Shown: positions 1 through 11,687 of the stretch, one piece after another | How positions within the stretch are numbered: the stretch's first letter is position 1 | How the letters are laid out: each line of letters opens with the position of its first letter | Position numbers and translations under genes: made by a program | Assembly (NCBI RefSeq): GCF_900188185.1 | Contig: NZ_FZPA01000007.1 | Location: forward strand, 124,001-188,000 | Source of the DNA: Sphingopyxis indica | GTDB taxonomy: Bacteria > Pseudomonadota > Alphaproteobacteria > Sphingomonadales > Sphingomonadaceae | Reading direction: 5' to 3' | DNA length: 64,000 nt | Notes under the pieces: model-generated | Databases searched by the model: none | The model's input: the letters and a program-made list of their open reading frames with translations, nothing else | What the model was told of the DNA's origin: nothing

Positions 1-238
1 CGGCGGGCTTCGACGACACGGGGACGTCGGGGAACACGCGGATCCACAAACGGCCCTGGCGCTTGATCGCACGGCTGATCGCGCGGCGGGCCGCTTCGAT
101 CTGGCGCGCGGTGATGCGCTCGGGTTCCATCGCCTTCAGCCCGTAGGAGCCGAAGTTCAGGCTGGTGCCGCCCTTGGCATTGCCGTGGATGCGGCCCTTG
201 AAGGCCTTGCGGAACTTGGTTTTCTTCGGTTGCAGCAT
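1..238 (-). CDS. rplP: Ribosomal protein L16, N-terminal 79 residues (gene runs off the window)
   Basis: L16 is a large-subunit protein that helps shape the A-site tRNA pocket and the centre of the 50S subunit. The minus strand reads [19 protein letters not shown] from the ATG at 238, the classic L16 start, and stays open to base 1, so the C-terminal part is missing only because the window ends. It follows rpsC by 11 bases in the S10 operon. The identification is firm; nothing odd is visible in the part present. Confidence 0.97.
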   Translation of the reverse strand, partial: MLQPKKTKFRKAFKGRIHGNAKGGTSLNFGSYGLKAMEPERITARQIEAARRAISRAIKRQGRLWIRVFPDVPVSSKPA

Positions 239-249
239 GTCAGCGTTCC

Positions 250-957
250 TTAGCGGCGGTCATCGCGCGCCGGGCGCACGCCCGACGTCTGTGCGTCGAG
301 CATCAGCCGGTCGGTCGCCATCGGGTCATGGCCGAGGATCTCGCCCTTGAAGATCCAGACCTTGATCCCGCACACGCCATAGGCGGTGTGGGCTTCGGCC
401 TCGGCATAGTCGACATTGGCGCGCAGCGTGTGCAGCGGCACGCGGCCTTCGCGATACCATTCGGTGCGCGCGATTTCCGCGCCGCCGAGACGGCCGGCGC
501 AGTTGATCCGGATGCCCTCGGCGCCGAGGCGCATCGCCGACTGCACCGCGCGCTTCATCGCGCGGCGGAACGCCACGCGGCGCTCGAGCTGGTCGGCAAT
601 GCCCTGCGCGACGAGCTTGGCGTCGACTTCGGGCTTGCGGATCTCGACGATGTTCAGCGACACGTCGCTGCCCGTCATCTCGCCGAGCGTCTTGCGCAGC
701 TTTTCGATGTCGGCGCCCTTCTTGCCGATGATGACGCCCGGGCGGGCGGCATAGATCGACACGCGGCACAGCTTCGCGGGACGCTCGATCACCACCTTCG
801 AGATCGCGGCCTGCGGCAGCGCCTTGAAGATGAACTTGCGGATCTTCAGATCCTCGACCAGCATACGGCCATAGTCCTGCCCTTCGGCGAACCAGCGGCT
901 GTCCCAGGTGCGGTTAACCTGCAGGCGCAGGCCGATCGGATTGCTCTTCTGGCCCAT
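250..957 (-). CDS. rpsC: Ribosomal protein S3
   Basis: S3 sits at the mRNA entry channel of the 30S subunit and contributes to mRNA unwinding. The 235-residue product starts [12 protein letters not shown] and carries the KH-domain loop GVIIGKKG at residues 74-81, followed by the conserved C-terminal S3 domain ([13 protein letters not shown] region). Length matches the family. One base separates it from the stop of rplV, so translation is probably coupled along the operon. Confidence 0.98.
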   Translation of the reverse strand: MGQKSNPIGLRLQVNRTWDSRWFAEGQDYGRMLVEDLKIRKFIFKALPQAAISKVVIERPAKLCRVSIYAARPGVIIGKKGADIEKLRKTLGEMTGSDVSLNIVEIRKPEVDAKLVAQGIADQLERRVAFRRAMKRAVQSAMRLGAEGIRINCAGRLGGAEIARTEWYREGRVPLHTLRANVDYAEAEAHTAYGVCGIKVWIFKGEILGHDPMATDRLMLDAQTSGVRPARDDRR

Positions 958-958
958 C

Positions 959-1339
959 TTACGCCTCTTCTTCCTGTTCGCGCACGACGATGCGGATGCG
1001 GCTGAACGGCTTTTCGATGCGGGTCGATTTGCCGCGGCCGCGTGCGTGCCAGCGCTTCATCGTGAACGCCTTGCCGACGCTCGCTTCCTTGACGACGAGC
1101 GCGTCGACGTCGAGGTTGTGGTTGTTTTCCGCGTTGGCGACGGCGCTGGCCAGAACCTTGCGCACGTCGACCGCCATCGCCCGCTTCGAGAAAGCGAGGA
1201 TGTTCATCGCGTCTTCGACCTTGCGGCCGCGGATCAGCGCGGCGACGAGGTTCAGCTTCTGCGCCGAGCCGCGGATCTGCGTGCCGACCGAAAGCGCCTC
1301 ATTGTCCGCAACGCGGCGGGGGGACTTTTCCTTGCCCAT
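959..1339 (-). CDS. rplV: Ribosomal protein L22
   Basis: L22 lines the nascent peptide exit tunnel with L4 and contacts all domains of 23S rRNA. The 126-residue product has the L22 core ([20 protein letters not shown]) and the C-terminal [12 protein letters not shown] beta-hairpin end; at the tunnel loop it reads [11 protein letters not shown], as expected. Its ATG shares one base with the rpsS stop codon (TAATG), an arrangement typical of coupled translation. A short basic N-terminal extension precedes the core. Confidence 0.97.
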   Translation of the reverse strand: MGKEKSPRRVADNEALSVGTQIRGSAQKLNLVAALIRGRKVEDAMNILAFSKRAMAVDVRKVLASAVANAENNHNLDVDALVVKEASVGKAFTMKRWHARGRGKSTRIEKPFSRIRIVVREQEEEA

Positions 1340-1614
1340 TAGCGTTTGCCCTTCTTGTCGGCCGCGTGGCCGGGGAAGAAGCGCGTCGGCGCAAATTCAC
1401 CCAGCTTCATGCCGACCATGTCCTCGTTCACCGACACCGGCACGAACTTGCGGCCGTTGTAGACGTTGAAGGTCAGGCCGACGAACTGCGGCAGGATGGT
1501 GGAGCGACGCGACCAGGTCTTGATCGGGGCAGAGCTGCCGCCGTCCTGAGCCGCTTCGGCTTTCTTGAGAAGATGAAGGTCCACGAACGGACCCTTCCAG
1601 ACCGAGCGAGCCAT
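1339..1614 (-). CDS. rpsS: Ribosomal protein S19
   Basis: S19 binds the head of the 30S subunit near the A-site tRNA and pairs with S13. The 91-residue product starts [16 protein letters not shown], the canonical S19 N-terminus, and ends in the basic [22 protein letters not shown] tail region. It follows rplB after three bases and overlaps rplV by one base. Confidence 0.98.
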   Translation of the reverse strand: MARSVWKGPFVDLHLLKKAEAAQDGGSSAPIKTWSRRSTILPQFVGLTFNVYNGRKFVPVSVNEDMVGMKLGEFAPTRFFPGHAADKKGKR

Positions 1615-1617
1615 GAC

Positions 1618-2454
1618 TTACCTCTTCTTCTTCGCGTGACGCGACCGGATGATCATCTTGTCGGTCTGCTTGTTGTTGCGCGTGCGGGCGCCCTTGGTCG
1701 GCTTGCCCCACGGGGTCACCGGATGGCGGCCGCCCGAGGTGCGGCCTTCACCACCGCCGTGCGGGTGGTCGACCGGGTTCTTGGCGACGCCGCGGGTCAG
1801 CGGGCGCTTGCCCATCCAGCGGCGACGGCCGGCCTTCGCCAGCGTCTGGTTGGTGTTGTCGGGGTTCGACACCGCACCGACCGTGCCCATGCACTCGCCG
1901 CGGATATAGCGCTGCTCGCCCGAGCCGAGACGCACGATGACGAGGCCGCGGTCGCGGCCGACGACCTGTGCATAGGTGCCGGCCGAGCGGGCGATCTGGC
2001 CGCCCTTGCCCGGCTTCATCTCGATATTGTGGACGATCGTGCCGACCGGCATCTGCGCGAGTTCCATCGCATTGCCCGGCTTCACGTCGGTCTTCTTGTC
2101 GGCGATCACCGTGTCGCCGACGCCCAGGCGCTGCGGCGCGAGGATATAGGCGAGGGTGCCGTCCTCATATTTGATCAGCGCGATGAAGGCGGTGCGGTTC
2201 GGGTCATATTCGAGCCGCTCGACGGTCGCGGGCATGCCCCACTTGCGGCGCTTGAAATCGACGACGCGATAGCGCTGCTTGTGACCGCCGCCGATACCGC
2301 GCGACGTGACATGGCCCTTGTTGTTGCGGCCGCCGGTCTTGGTCTTGCCTTCGGTCAGCGCCTTGACGGGCTTGCCCTTCCACAGGTTCGACCGGTCGAT
2401 CAGGATCAGGCCGCGCTGCGCGGGGCTGGTCGGATTATAGGATTTGAGTGCCAT
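1618..2454 (-). CDS. rplB: Ribosomal protein L2
   Basis: L2 is needed for subunit association and lies beside the peptidyl transferase centre. The 278-residue product has the usual OB-fold N-terminal half and SH3-like C-terminal half. The near-invariant histidine of the [13 protein letters not shown] motif is at residue 230, equivalent to His229 of the E. coli protein. It lies 23 bases after rplW in the operon. Length and motifs are normal. Confidence 0.98.
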   Translation of the reverse strand: MALKSYNPTSPAQRGLILIDRSNLWKGKPVKALTEGKTKTGGRNNKGHVTSRGIGGGHKQRYRVVDFKRRKWGMPATVERLEYDPNRTAFIALIKYEDGTLAYILAPQRLGVGDTVIADKKTDVKPGNAMELAQMPVGTIVHNIEMKPGKGGQIARSAGTYAQVVGRDRGLVIVRLGSGEQRYIRGECMGTVGAVSNPDNTNQTLAKAGRRRWMGKRPLTRGVAKNPVDHPHGGGEGRTSGGRHPVTPWGKPTKGARTRNNKQTDKMIIRSRHAKKKR

Positions 2455-2477
2455 TTTCTTTGCCTTCCCGTGCGCGC

Positions 2478-2786
2478 TCAGACGCCCGTGGTGACGTCGA
2501 TCGACTGGCCTTCGGCCAGGCGGACGATCGCCTTCTTCACGTCGCTGCGCGTGTAGGGCTTGCCCTTCCAGCGCTTGGTCTTGCCCTTGGTGACGAGCGT
2601 GTTGACGCTGACGACCTTGACGTCGAACAGCGCTTCGACCGCCGCCTTGATCGCGGGCTTCGTCGCGTCGTTCGCGACGCGGAAAACGACCGCGTCATTT
2701 TCGCTGAGCAGCGTCGACTTTTCGGTGATCACCGGCGACAGGATCACGTCATAGTGACGCGCTTCGATGGTTTTTGCCTTAGCCAT
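2478..2786 (-). CDS. rplW: Ribosomal protein L23
   Basis: L23 sits at the tunnel exit and is the docking site for trigger factor and SRP. The 102-residue product contains the conserved [12 protein letters not shown] segment near residue 16-27 and the [19 protein letters not shown] basic loop. Its first eight bases overlap the end of rplD, in keeping with the tight S10 operon. Confidence 0.97.
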   Translation of the reverse strand: MAKAKTIEARHYDVILSPVITEKSTLLSENDAVVFRVANDATKPAIKAAVEALFDVKVVSVNTLVTKGKTKRWKGKPYTRSDVKKAIVRLAEGQSIDVTTGV

Positions 2787-3405
2787 TGCAGCGTGCCTCC
2801 AGCTTTTCGACCGCCGCGCGGGTCAGGACCAGCGTGTCGGCGCGCATGATGTCATAGACGTTGGCACCGATCGCGGGCAGCGCGTCGACACCGACGATGT
2901 TCGCCGACGCCTTGACGAAGCTGTCGTGAACGGCGTCGCCGTCGATGAAGAGCGCGCGGCCCCCGAGGTCGAGCTTGCCGAGCTTGCCGGCGAGCGCCTT
3001 CGTCTTTGCGTCCTTGAGTTCGAGCGTGTCGAGAACGACGAGCTTGCCGCCCTTCGCCTTGTCGCTCAAAGCCATCTTGAGGCCGAGGGCGCGGATCTTC
3101 TTGTTCAGCGAGTGGCCGAAGGTGCGCGCCCGCGGGCCGTGCGCCTTGCCGCCGCCGATGAAGATCGGGGCCTTGCGGTCGCCGTGACGCGCGGTGCCGC
3201 CGCCCTTCTGGCGACCGAATTTCTTGCCGGTGCGGGCAACGTCGCTGCGCTCGCGCGCGGCACGCGCGGGAGCGCGGCGCTTTTCGAGCTGCCAGGCGAC
3301 GACGCGGTGCAGGATGTCGGCGCGCGGATCGACGCCGAAGACCTCGTCGTTGAGGTCGATGTCGGCGCCGGCCTTGCCGTCGATGGTCTGAACCTTGACC
3401 TTCAT
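2779..3405 (-). CDS. rplD: Ribosomal protein L4
   Basis: L4 reaches into the exit tunnel and, in gammaproteobacteria, also represses its own S10 operon. The 208-residue product has the conserved tunnel extension ([19 protein letters not shown], about residues 64-82) followed by the GGGKAHGP stretch. It sits two bases after rplC. Whether L4 autoregulation applies here is unknown, but the structured spacer between rpsJ and rplC (4200-4460) would be a natural place to look. Confidence 0.97.
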   Translation of the reverse strand: MKVKVQTIDGKAGADIDLNDEVFGVDPRADILHRVVAWQLEKRRAPARAARERSDVARTGKKFGRQKGGGTARHGDRKAPIFIGGGKAHGPRARTFGHSLNKKIRALGLKMALSDKAKGGKLVVLDTLELKDAKTKALAGKLGKLDLGGRALFIDGDAVHDSFVKASANIVGVDALPAIGANVYDIMRADTLVLTRAAVEKLEARCNG

Positions 3406-3407
3406 GA

Positions 3408-4184
3408 TCAGGACTCCTGTGCGCCGTCGGTGGCCGCGGTGTCGACGACGGCGTCTTCGGCCGGCGTTTCGACCGGCGCGTCAGCCGGGGCTTGCTGGTT
3501 GCTGTTCGCCGCGCTCTTCAGGCCCGCCGGATAGGGGGCATCGGGGTGGCGCGGCAGCTTGACCGCATCGCGGACCATCAGCCAGCCGCCCTTCGAGCCG
3601 GGGACCGAGCCCTTGACGAAGAGGAGGCCGCGCTCGACGTCGGTGCGGACGATTTCGAGATTCTGCTGGGTGCGGTTGCGCGCGCCCATGTGGCCGGCCA
3701 TCTTCTTGTTCTTGAAGACGCGGCCCGGATCCTGCCGGTTACCCGTCGAACCATGCGCACGGTGGCTGATCGAGACGCCGTGGCTGGCGCGCATACCGCC
3801 GAAACCCCAACGCTTCATCGCACCGGCGAAACCCTTGCCCTGGGTGACGCCCTGGATGTCGACCATCTGGCCAGCGACGAAATGGTCGGCTGACAGCTCG
3901 GCACCGACGTCGAGGGCGGCATCGTCGGCGACGCGGAATTCCGCGACCTTCGCCTTCGGCTCCACCTCGGCCTTGCCATAGGCGCCACGCTGCGGCTTGG
4001 CGACATTCTTCGCCTTCGCCGAGCCGGCACCCAGTGCGACCGCCACATAGCCGTCGCGTTCCTTATCGCGCACGGAGACGACCTGGCAGCCTTCGAGGCT
4101 CAGGACGGTGACGGGCACATGGCGTCCGTCGTCCTGAAACAGGCGGGTCATCCCCATTTTCTTCGCGATCACGCCAGTGCGCAT
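3408..4184 (-). CDS. rplC: Ribosomal protein L3 with acidic C-terminal tail
   Basis: L3 binds near the 3' end of 23S rRNA and reaches the peptidyl transferase centre. The 258-residue product has the standard core, including [17 protein letters not shown] (residues 113-129) and the SHRAHGSTG loop (140-148) that approaches the catalytic site. After residue about 225 there is a 33-residue tail made almost only of Ala, Asp, Glu, Pro, Thr and Gln. It makes the protein about 50 residues longer than E. coli L3 (209) and is unlike the basic core. Related alphaproteobacterial L3 proteins are often extended too. Confidence 0.97.
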   Translation of the reverse strand: MRTGVIAKKMGMTRLFQDDGRHVPVTVLSLEGCQVVSVRDKERDGYVAVALGAGSAKAKNVAKPQRGAYGKAEVEPKAKVAEFRVADDAALDVGAELSADHFVAGQMVDIQGVTQGKGFAGAMKRWGFGGMRASHGVSISHRAHGSTGNRQDPGRVFKNKKMAGHMGARNRTQQNLEIVRTDVERGLLFVKGSVPGSKGGWLMVRDAVKLPRHPDAPYPAGLKSAANSNQQAPADAPVETPAEDAVVDTAATDGAQES

Positions 4185-4199
4185 GATCTTAACTCCTCA

Positions 4200-4460
4200 A
4201 CAGAGGCCGGGCGGACCATTCCGCACGGCTTGCGGGACCCGGCGAGGCAAGCCTCTACGGAACCCTCCCAGCCCGAAATCTCGATACATCGCCCCGTCCG
4301 GGCTGAGGTGCCGCCATCCCGAGGGAGAAGCGGCGAGACGGGGGACGCAGCCCGGTCGTTGATGCTTCCGATGGAAGCGACCGGCGGTATCCACCCTATC
4401 GTCTGCGCAGGCGGCGAACCGGCCTGCCGATAGAGACCCCGAACCGACGGTCCGGGGCGG
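4200..4460 (-). promoter_or_regulatory. Hairpin-rich spacer inside the S10 operon (candidate structured leader RNA)
   Basis: The 285 bases between rpsJ and rplC are unusually long for this operon and carry no gene I can support. Read as RNA from the minus strand they contain nested pairings: CCCCGGACC/GGTTCGGGG at 4437-4457 (one G-U pair) just after the rpsJ stop; CCGGTCG/CGACCGG at 4352-4384 enclosing GCTTCC/GGAAGC; CAGCCCG/CGGGCTG at 4269-4305; and AGAGGC/GCCTCT at 4202-4256. No uridine run follows any of them, so simple termination is not indicated. A ribosomal-protein binding leader or a processing site is inferred, not shown. Confidence 0.45.
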
Positions 4461-4469
4461 CGCTGGCGT

Positions 4470-4781
4470 TTAGGCCAACTTGATCTCGACGTTCACGCCC
4501 GCGGCGAGGTCGAGCTTCATCAGCGCGTCGACCGTCTGCGGGGTGGGCTGCACAATGTCGAGCAGCCTTTTGTGGGTGCGCACCTCGAACTGCTCGCGCG
4601 ACTTCTTGTCGATGTGCGGGCCGCGGTTCACGGTGAACTTCTCGATACGCGTCGGCAGCGGGATGGGGCCGCGAATAAGCGCTCCGGTGCGACGCGCCGT
4701 GTCGGCGATGTCGGTGGTGGCCTGATCGAGCACGCGGTGATCAAAGGCCTTCAGGCGAATGCGAATATTCTGCGTTTCCAT
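4470..4781 (-). CDS. rpsJ: Ribosomal protein S10
   Basis: S10 belongs to the head of the 30S subunit and also acts as NusE in transcription antitermination with NusB. The 103-residue product starts [19 protein letters not shown] and keeps the [29 protein letters not shown] core. It stands between tuf and rplC, separated from each by a long spacer with hairpins, so its expression may be set apart from both neighbours. Confidence 0.98.
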   Translation of the reverse strand: METQNIRIRLKAFDHRVLDQATTDIADTARRTGALIRGPIPLPTRIEKFTVNRGPHIDKKSREQFEVRTHKRLLDIVQPTPQTVDALMKLDLAAGVNVEIKLA

Positions 4782-4833
4782 GACTGTTCCAGTCGAATCC
4801 CGTCTGACGATGCGAAAGAGCCGAAATGACCCA

Positions 4834-4918
4834 TGCCGGCCCCCGCAGGGAGGCCGGCAAGGCCATTGAAATTCCTAAAGCTACGAGCCGCGCGAATCGG
4901 TCCGAATCGCGCGGCTCG
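4834..4918 (-). terminator. Two strong hairpins between tuf and rpsJ (possible terminator or attenuator)
   Basis: Directly downstream of the tuf stop, the minus strand forms a 12-bp perfect stem (CGAGCCGCGCGA at 4884-4895 with its complement at 4907-4918). After about 25 bases a second stem follows (TGCCGGCC 4834-4841 with 4852-4859). Only a short TAGCTTTAGG follows the first stem, so it is not a textbook Rho-independent terminator. Partial termination after tuf, or RNA processing between tuf and rpsJ, is the likely role. Confidence 0.45.
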
Positions 4919-4928
4919 CGGCCCTATA

Positions 4929-6119
<1,191 letters not shown>

Positions 6120-6204
6120 GATGTTTTGAACCTTCTTGTTCGCGTGTTGAGTTGATCAGTCCCGGACGAGCCTGCTGAATCAGGCGCCGCCCTTAGTAGG
6201 TCTT

Positions 6205-6229
6205 GCCGCGCGGCGCAAGTCCGCGCGGC
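6205..6229 (-). other. Hairpin in the fusA-tuf spacer
   Basis: A 9-bp perfect stem, GCCGCGCGG (6205-6213) with CCGCGCGGC (6221-6229), lies eight bases beyond the fusA stop in the otherwise unremarkable 118-base spacer before tuf. No uridine run follows on the minus strand. It may stabilise the fusA mRNA end or slow polymerase; no function can be shown. Confidence 0.4.
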
Positions 6230-6237
6230 GTGTCCCG

Positions 6238-8331
<2,094 letters not shown>

Positions 8332-8424
8332 GATCTTTTCCTTGGGTTTTGGGGGAGGCCGGAAGGGCCGCCCCCGATATAGGAAGATTTGTTGCGATTG
8401 CGAGACGCCGGAGCGTCCGTGCAA

Positions 8425-8895
8425 TTACCAGCGGTAGTGCGAGAAGGCGCGGTTCGCTTCCGCCATGCGGTGCGTGTCTTCGCGCTTCTTCACGGCGTTG
8501 CCGCGGTTGTTCGACGCATCGAGCAGCTCGCCCGACAGGCGCGCGGCCATCGTCGTTTCGCTGCGGTTGCGCGCCGCGGTGATCAGCCAGCGGATCGCGA
8601 GCGCCTGCGCGCGGTCGGGGCGGACCTCGACGGGGACCTGATAGGTCGCGCCGCCGACGCGGCGGCTGCGCACTTCGATGCTCGGGCGGATGTTGGCGAG
8701 CGCTTCGTGGAACACGCCGAGCGGTTCCTTCTTCGCGCGGGCTTCGACCGCTTCCAATGCGCCATAGACGATGCTTTCGGCGACGGACTTCTTGCCGTCG
8801 AGCATGACGCTGTTCATGAATTTGGACAGCACGACATCCCCGAAACGGGGATCGGGCAGGATTTCGCGGCGTTCGGGACGACGACGACGAGCCAT
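8425..8895 (-). CDS. rpsG: Ribosomal protein S7
   Basis: S7 nucleates assembly of the 30S head and contacts E-site tRNA. The 156-residue product starts [20 protein letters not shown] and keeps the [16 protein letters not shown] and [16 protein letters not shown] segments. Size is normal. It follows rpsL after 72 bases and precedes fusA by 93 bases, the usual str-operon order. Confidence 0.98.
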   Translation of the reverse strand: MARRRRPERREILPDPRFGDVVLSKFMNSVMLDGKKSVAESIVYGALEAVEARAKKEPLGVFHEALANIRPSIEVRSRRVGGATYQVPVEVRPDRAQALAIRWLITAARNRSETTMAARLSGELLDASNNRGNAVKKREDTHRMAEANRAFSHYRW

Positions 8896-8967
8896 GGGAT
8901 ATTCCTTTACAACAGCATCCCGGGCGATGCGCCTCGCGGGATGATCAAATAGCCGAAAAAGCGGTCC

Positions 8968-9339
8968 TTATTTCGGACGCTTCGCGCCGTACTTCGAACG
9001 GCTCTGCTTGCGGTCCTTCACACCCTGGGTGTCGAGCACGCCGCGCAGGACGTGGTAGCGCACGCCGGGAAGGTCGCGCACGCGGCCGCCGCGGATCAGC
9101 ACGACGCTGTGTTCCTGCAGGTTGTGGCCTTCGCCGGGGATGTAGGAAATGACTTCGCGGGCGTTGGTCAGACGGACCTTGGCCACCTTGCGGAGCGCCG
9201 AGTTCGGCTTTTTCGGGGTCGTCGTATAGACACGGGTGCAAACGCCGCGCTTCTGCGGGTTCGCTTCCATCGCCGGGACCTTGGACTTCGCCTTTTGCGG
9301 CGTCCGGCCCTTGCGGACCAGCTGGTTGATCGTGGGCAT
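8968..9339 (-). CDS. rpsL: Ribosomal protein S12 with Arg at position 88
   Basis: S12 is part of the decoding centre. The 123-residue product starts at the ATG at 9339 ([15 protein letters not shown]); the frame is open for 59 codons further upstream but that stretch has no S12 homology. Lys43 in TTTPKKPNS is normal, but the usual GGRVKDLPG reads GGRVRDLPG here, so residue 88 is Arg (codon CGC, 9078-9076). Lys88-to-Arg is a known streptomycin-resistance substitution in other bacteria, so natural resistance is inferred. It is the first gene of the str-S10 run. Confidence 0.98.
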   Translation of the reverse strand: MPTINQLVRKGRTPQKAKSKVPAMEANPQKRGVCTRVYTTTPKKPNSALRKVAKVRLTNAREVISYIPGEGHNLQEHSVVLIRGGRVRDLPGVRYHVLRGVLDTQGVKDRKQSRSKYGAKRPK

Positions 9340-9644
9340 GAATGCTTCACCTTCAAATGTCCGCCCATCGGAGCGAACGGTTACTCTACCGCGTGAGGAT
9401 GAAGCTCCGGCCCCGACCGCCCCGAAAGGGCGAAAACGGCCGACCTTGTAACAGCAAAAGACCCCGGCAGATCGTCCTGATCTTCCGGAGGCTCCATCCG
9501 CGCCAGCAATGTTCAAGCGCTGTTGTGATCCGAACCGGCAGAAGTCCGCCGCTTTCGAACGGGGGCGCCCCTAGCTCCGATTCCCTCGCCGGTCAAGCGA
9601 TAAGCGGGTTGCGGCCCGGAAATCCGGCGGATAGCGAAGGCCCG
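9340..9644. promoter_or_regulatory. Divergent intergenic region between rpsL and the deoxyinosine glycosylase gene
   Basis: This 305-base region must hold the promoter of the str-S10 operon on the minus strand and that of the glycosylase-HAD-dapD run on the plus strand. I could not find a convincing -35/-10 pair with good spacing for either. Translated reading frames run through it but have no recognisable protein features, so I treat it as non-coding. Confidence 0.5.
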
Positions 9645-10160
9645 ATGCCCGCCGTCCGCCACGCCAGCTTCGCGCCGCACGTCGCCGCCGACGCGCGGCT
9701 GCTGATTCTCGGCAGCCTGCCGGGCGCCCGCTCGCTCGCCGAACGCCGCTATTATGCGCATCCGACGAACCAGTTCTGGCGGCTGCTCGGCGCGGTGACC
9801 GGCCAGCCGCTCGCGGCCCTCGACTATCAGGCGCGGCTCGCCGCGCTCGCCGCAGCGCGCGTCGGCCTGTGGGACGTGATCCGCAGCGCCAAGCGGCGCA
9901 CGAGCAGCGACGGTGACATCCGCGAGGCCGAGGCGCATGACCTTGCCGAACTGGTCGCGAGCCTCCCCGCGCTTCGGATGGTCGCGTTCAACGGCGGCAA
10001 GGCGGCGGCGATCGGGCGGCGGCAGATCGGCAATCCCGGGCGGGTAACGCTCATCGACCTGCCGTCGAGCAGCGCCGCGAATACGGTCGGCTTTGACGCG
10101 AAGCTGGCGCAGTGGATGCGGCTGCGCGCGGCGCTTGCCCCCGAGCGCCCGAATCCCTAA
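9645..10160 (+). CDS. DNA-deoxyinosine glycosylase (UDG superfamily)
   Basis: A base-excision repair enzyme of the uracil-DNA glycosylase superfamily that removes hypoxanthine, the deaminated form of adenine. The 171-residue product shows the family signature near its start: LILGSLPGARS (about residues 20-30), then YYAHPTNQFWRLLG, and the C-terminal LPSSSAANT loop that intercalates DNA. The start ATG at 9645 is chosen because the homology begins a few residues later; upstream codons look non-coding. It leads a short plus-strand run with a HAD nucleotidase and dapD. Confidence 0.85.
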   Translation: MPAVRHASFAPHVAADARLLILGSLPGARSLAERRYYAHPTNQFWRLLGAVTGQPLAALDYQARLAALAAARVGLWDVIRSAKRRTSSDGDIREAEAHDLAELVASLPALRMVAFNGGKAAAIGRRQIGNPGRVTLIDLPSSSAANTVGFDAKLAQWMRLRAALAPERPNP

Positions 10161-10170
10161 GCGCCGCGGC

Positions 10171-10848
10171 ATGGCCCCGCGCATCGACCATATCGACAGC
10201 TGGATCTTCGATCTGGACAACACGCTCTATCACCCGTCGGCGCGGCTGTTCGACCTGATCGACGAACGCATGGGCGCGTTCATCATGCGGCTGCTCGGCT
10301 GCGATGCCGAAGAGGCGCGGCGGGTGCAGAAGCACTATTTCCACGATCATGGCACGACGATGGCGGGACTGATGCGTCACCACGGCGTCGATCCCGAGGA
10401 TTTCCTGCGCTATGTCCACAATATCGCGCTCGACCGGCTGACCCCCGACGCGCGGCTGCGCGCCGGGCTCGAACGCCTGCCCGGGCGGCGGCTGATCTTC
10501 ACCAACGCCGACGCCGACTATGCCGCCCGCGTCCTCGAAGCGCGCGGGATCGCCGACCTGTTCGACGGAATCTGTGACATTCGCATCACCGCCTATACCC
10601 CCAAGCCCGAGGCCGCGGCCTATGACAGCATGGTCGGCCATCTGGGGATCGATCCGGAGCGCAGCCTGTTCGTCGAGGATATGGCGCGCAACCTGACCCC
10701 GGCGAAAGCGCTGGGAATGACGACCGTGTGGCTGGACAATGGCAGCGAAAGCGGCCATCGCGGCCACCTGCCGGACCATGTCGATTTCCATGTGAACGAC
10801 ATCGGCGACTGGCTCGACTCTTTGCCGCAACCCTGGGGAATTTCATGA
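10171..10848 (+). CDS. HAD-family pyrimidine 5'-nucleotidase
   Basis: A HAD phosphatase of the SDT1-like subgroup that dephosphorylates nucleoside monophosphates or similar small phosphates. The 225-residue product has the nucleophile motif FDLDNTLY with Asp14 and Asp16, a helical cap, motif II at FTNAD, the Lys in YTPKPE, and motif [10 protein letters not shown]. It lies 10 bases after the glycosylase and its stop overlaps the dapD ATG by four bases, so the three genes are probably one transcript. The true substrate is not evident from sequence. Confidence 0.88.
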   Translation: MAPRIDHIDSWIFDLDNTLYHPSARLFDLIDERMGAFIMRLLGCDAEEARRVQKHYFHDHGTTMAGLMRHHGVDPEDFLRYVHNIALDRLTPDARLRAGLERLPGRRLIFTNADADYAARVLEARGIADLFDGICDIRITAYTPKPEAAAYDSMVGHLGIDPERSLFVEDMARNLTPAKALGMTTVWLDNGSESGHRGHLPDHVDFHVNDIGDWLDSLPQPWGIS

Positions 10849-11687
10849 GCACCGACCTGCAAGCCACCATCGAAGCCGCATGGGAGGCCCGCGACACGCT
10901 GGGGCTGGCGACGCAGGGTGCGGTGCGCGAAGCGGTAGAGACGGCCATCGCCGGGCTCGACGACGGCAGCTTTCGTGTCGCGGCCCGCGATGCCGATGGA
11001 GCGTGGCAGGTCAATCAATGGCTCAAGAAGGCCGTGCTGCTGTCGTTCCGCCTCAATGACATGGAGATCATCGAGGGCGGGCCGGGCGGCGCGACCTGGT
11101 GGGACAAGGTGCCGTCGAAATTCGCGGGCTGGGGCGCGAACCATTTCCGCGCGGCGGGCTTTCGCGCGGTTCCCGGGTCGATCGTTCGCCGCGGCGCCTA
11201 TATCAGCAAGGGCGCGGTGCTGATGCCGAGCTTCGTCAATATCGGCGCTCATGTCGGCGAAGGGTCGATGGTCGACGCCTGGGCGACCGTGGGCAGCTGC
11301 GCGCAGATCGGCGCGAACGTCCACCTGTCGGGCGGCGCGGGGATCGGCGGCGTGCTCGAACCGCTGCAAGCCGGCCCCGTCGTGATCGAGGACGGCGCCT
11401 TCATCGGCGCGCGCGCCGAGGTCGCCGAGGGCGTGATCGTGCGCGAGGGCGCGGTGCTGTCGATGGGCGTCTATCTGGGCGCCTCGACCAGGATCGTCGA
11501 CCGCGCCACGGGCGAGGTCTTTATCGGCGAGGTGCCCGCCTATGCGGTGGTCGTGCCGGGATCGCTGCCGGGCAAGCCGCTGCCCGACGGGACGCCGGGG
11601 CCGTCGCTCTATTGCGCGGTGATCGTCAAGCGCGTCGACGCACAGACGCGCGCCAAGACCGGGATCAACGAGCTGCTGCGCGATTGA
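10845..11687 (+). CDS. dapD: Tetrahydrodipicolinate N-succinyltransferase
   Basis: DapD transfers succinyl from succinyl-CoA to tetrahydrodipicolinate in the succinylase branch of lysine and meso-diaminopimelate synthesis, so it serves peptidoglycan. The 280-residue product starts [19 protein letters not shown] and contains the left-handed beta-helix hexapeptide repeats from about residue 108 on, with the VPSRFAGW-type motif before it. The ATG overlaps the preceding stop (ATGA). Its 3' end overlaps the convergent transglutaminase-like gene by 23 bases. Confidence 0.97.
   Translation: MSTDLQATIEAAWEARDTLGLATQGAVREAVETAIAGLDDGSFRVAARDADGAWQVNQWLKKAVLLSFRLNDMEIIEGGPGGATWWDKVPSKFAGWGANHFRAAGFRAVPGSIVRRGAYISKGAVLMPSFVNIGAHVGEGSMVDAWATVGSCAQIGANVHLSGGAGIGGVLEPLQAGPVVIEDGAFIGARAEVAEGVIVREGAVLSMGVYLGASTRIVDRATGEVFIGEVPAYAVVVPGSLPGKPLPDGTPGPSLYCAVIVKRVDAQTRAKTGINELLRD

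Noticed and set aside
4119-4433. Small open frames in the rpsJ-rplC spacer
   Set aside because: No ribosome site or recognisable protein; the region is better explained by RNA structure.
8332-8424. A 31-codon N-terminal extension of EF-G
   Set aside because: No similarity to EF-G; the conserved start [12 protein letters not shown] is at 8331.
9481-9520. TTGAAC near 9512 as the -35 of the str operon
   Set aside because: No acceptable -10 element at 16-18 bases downstream on the minus strand.
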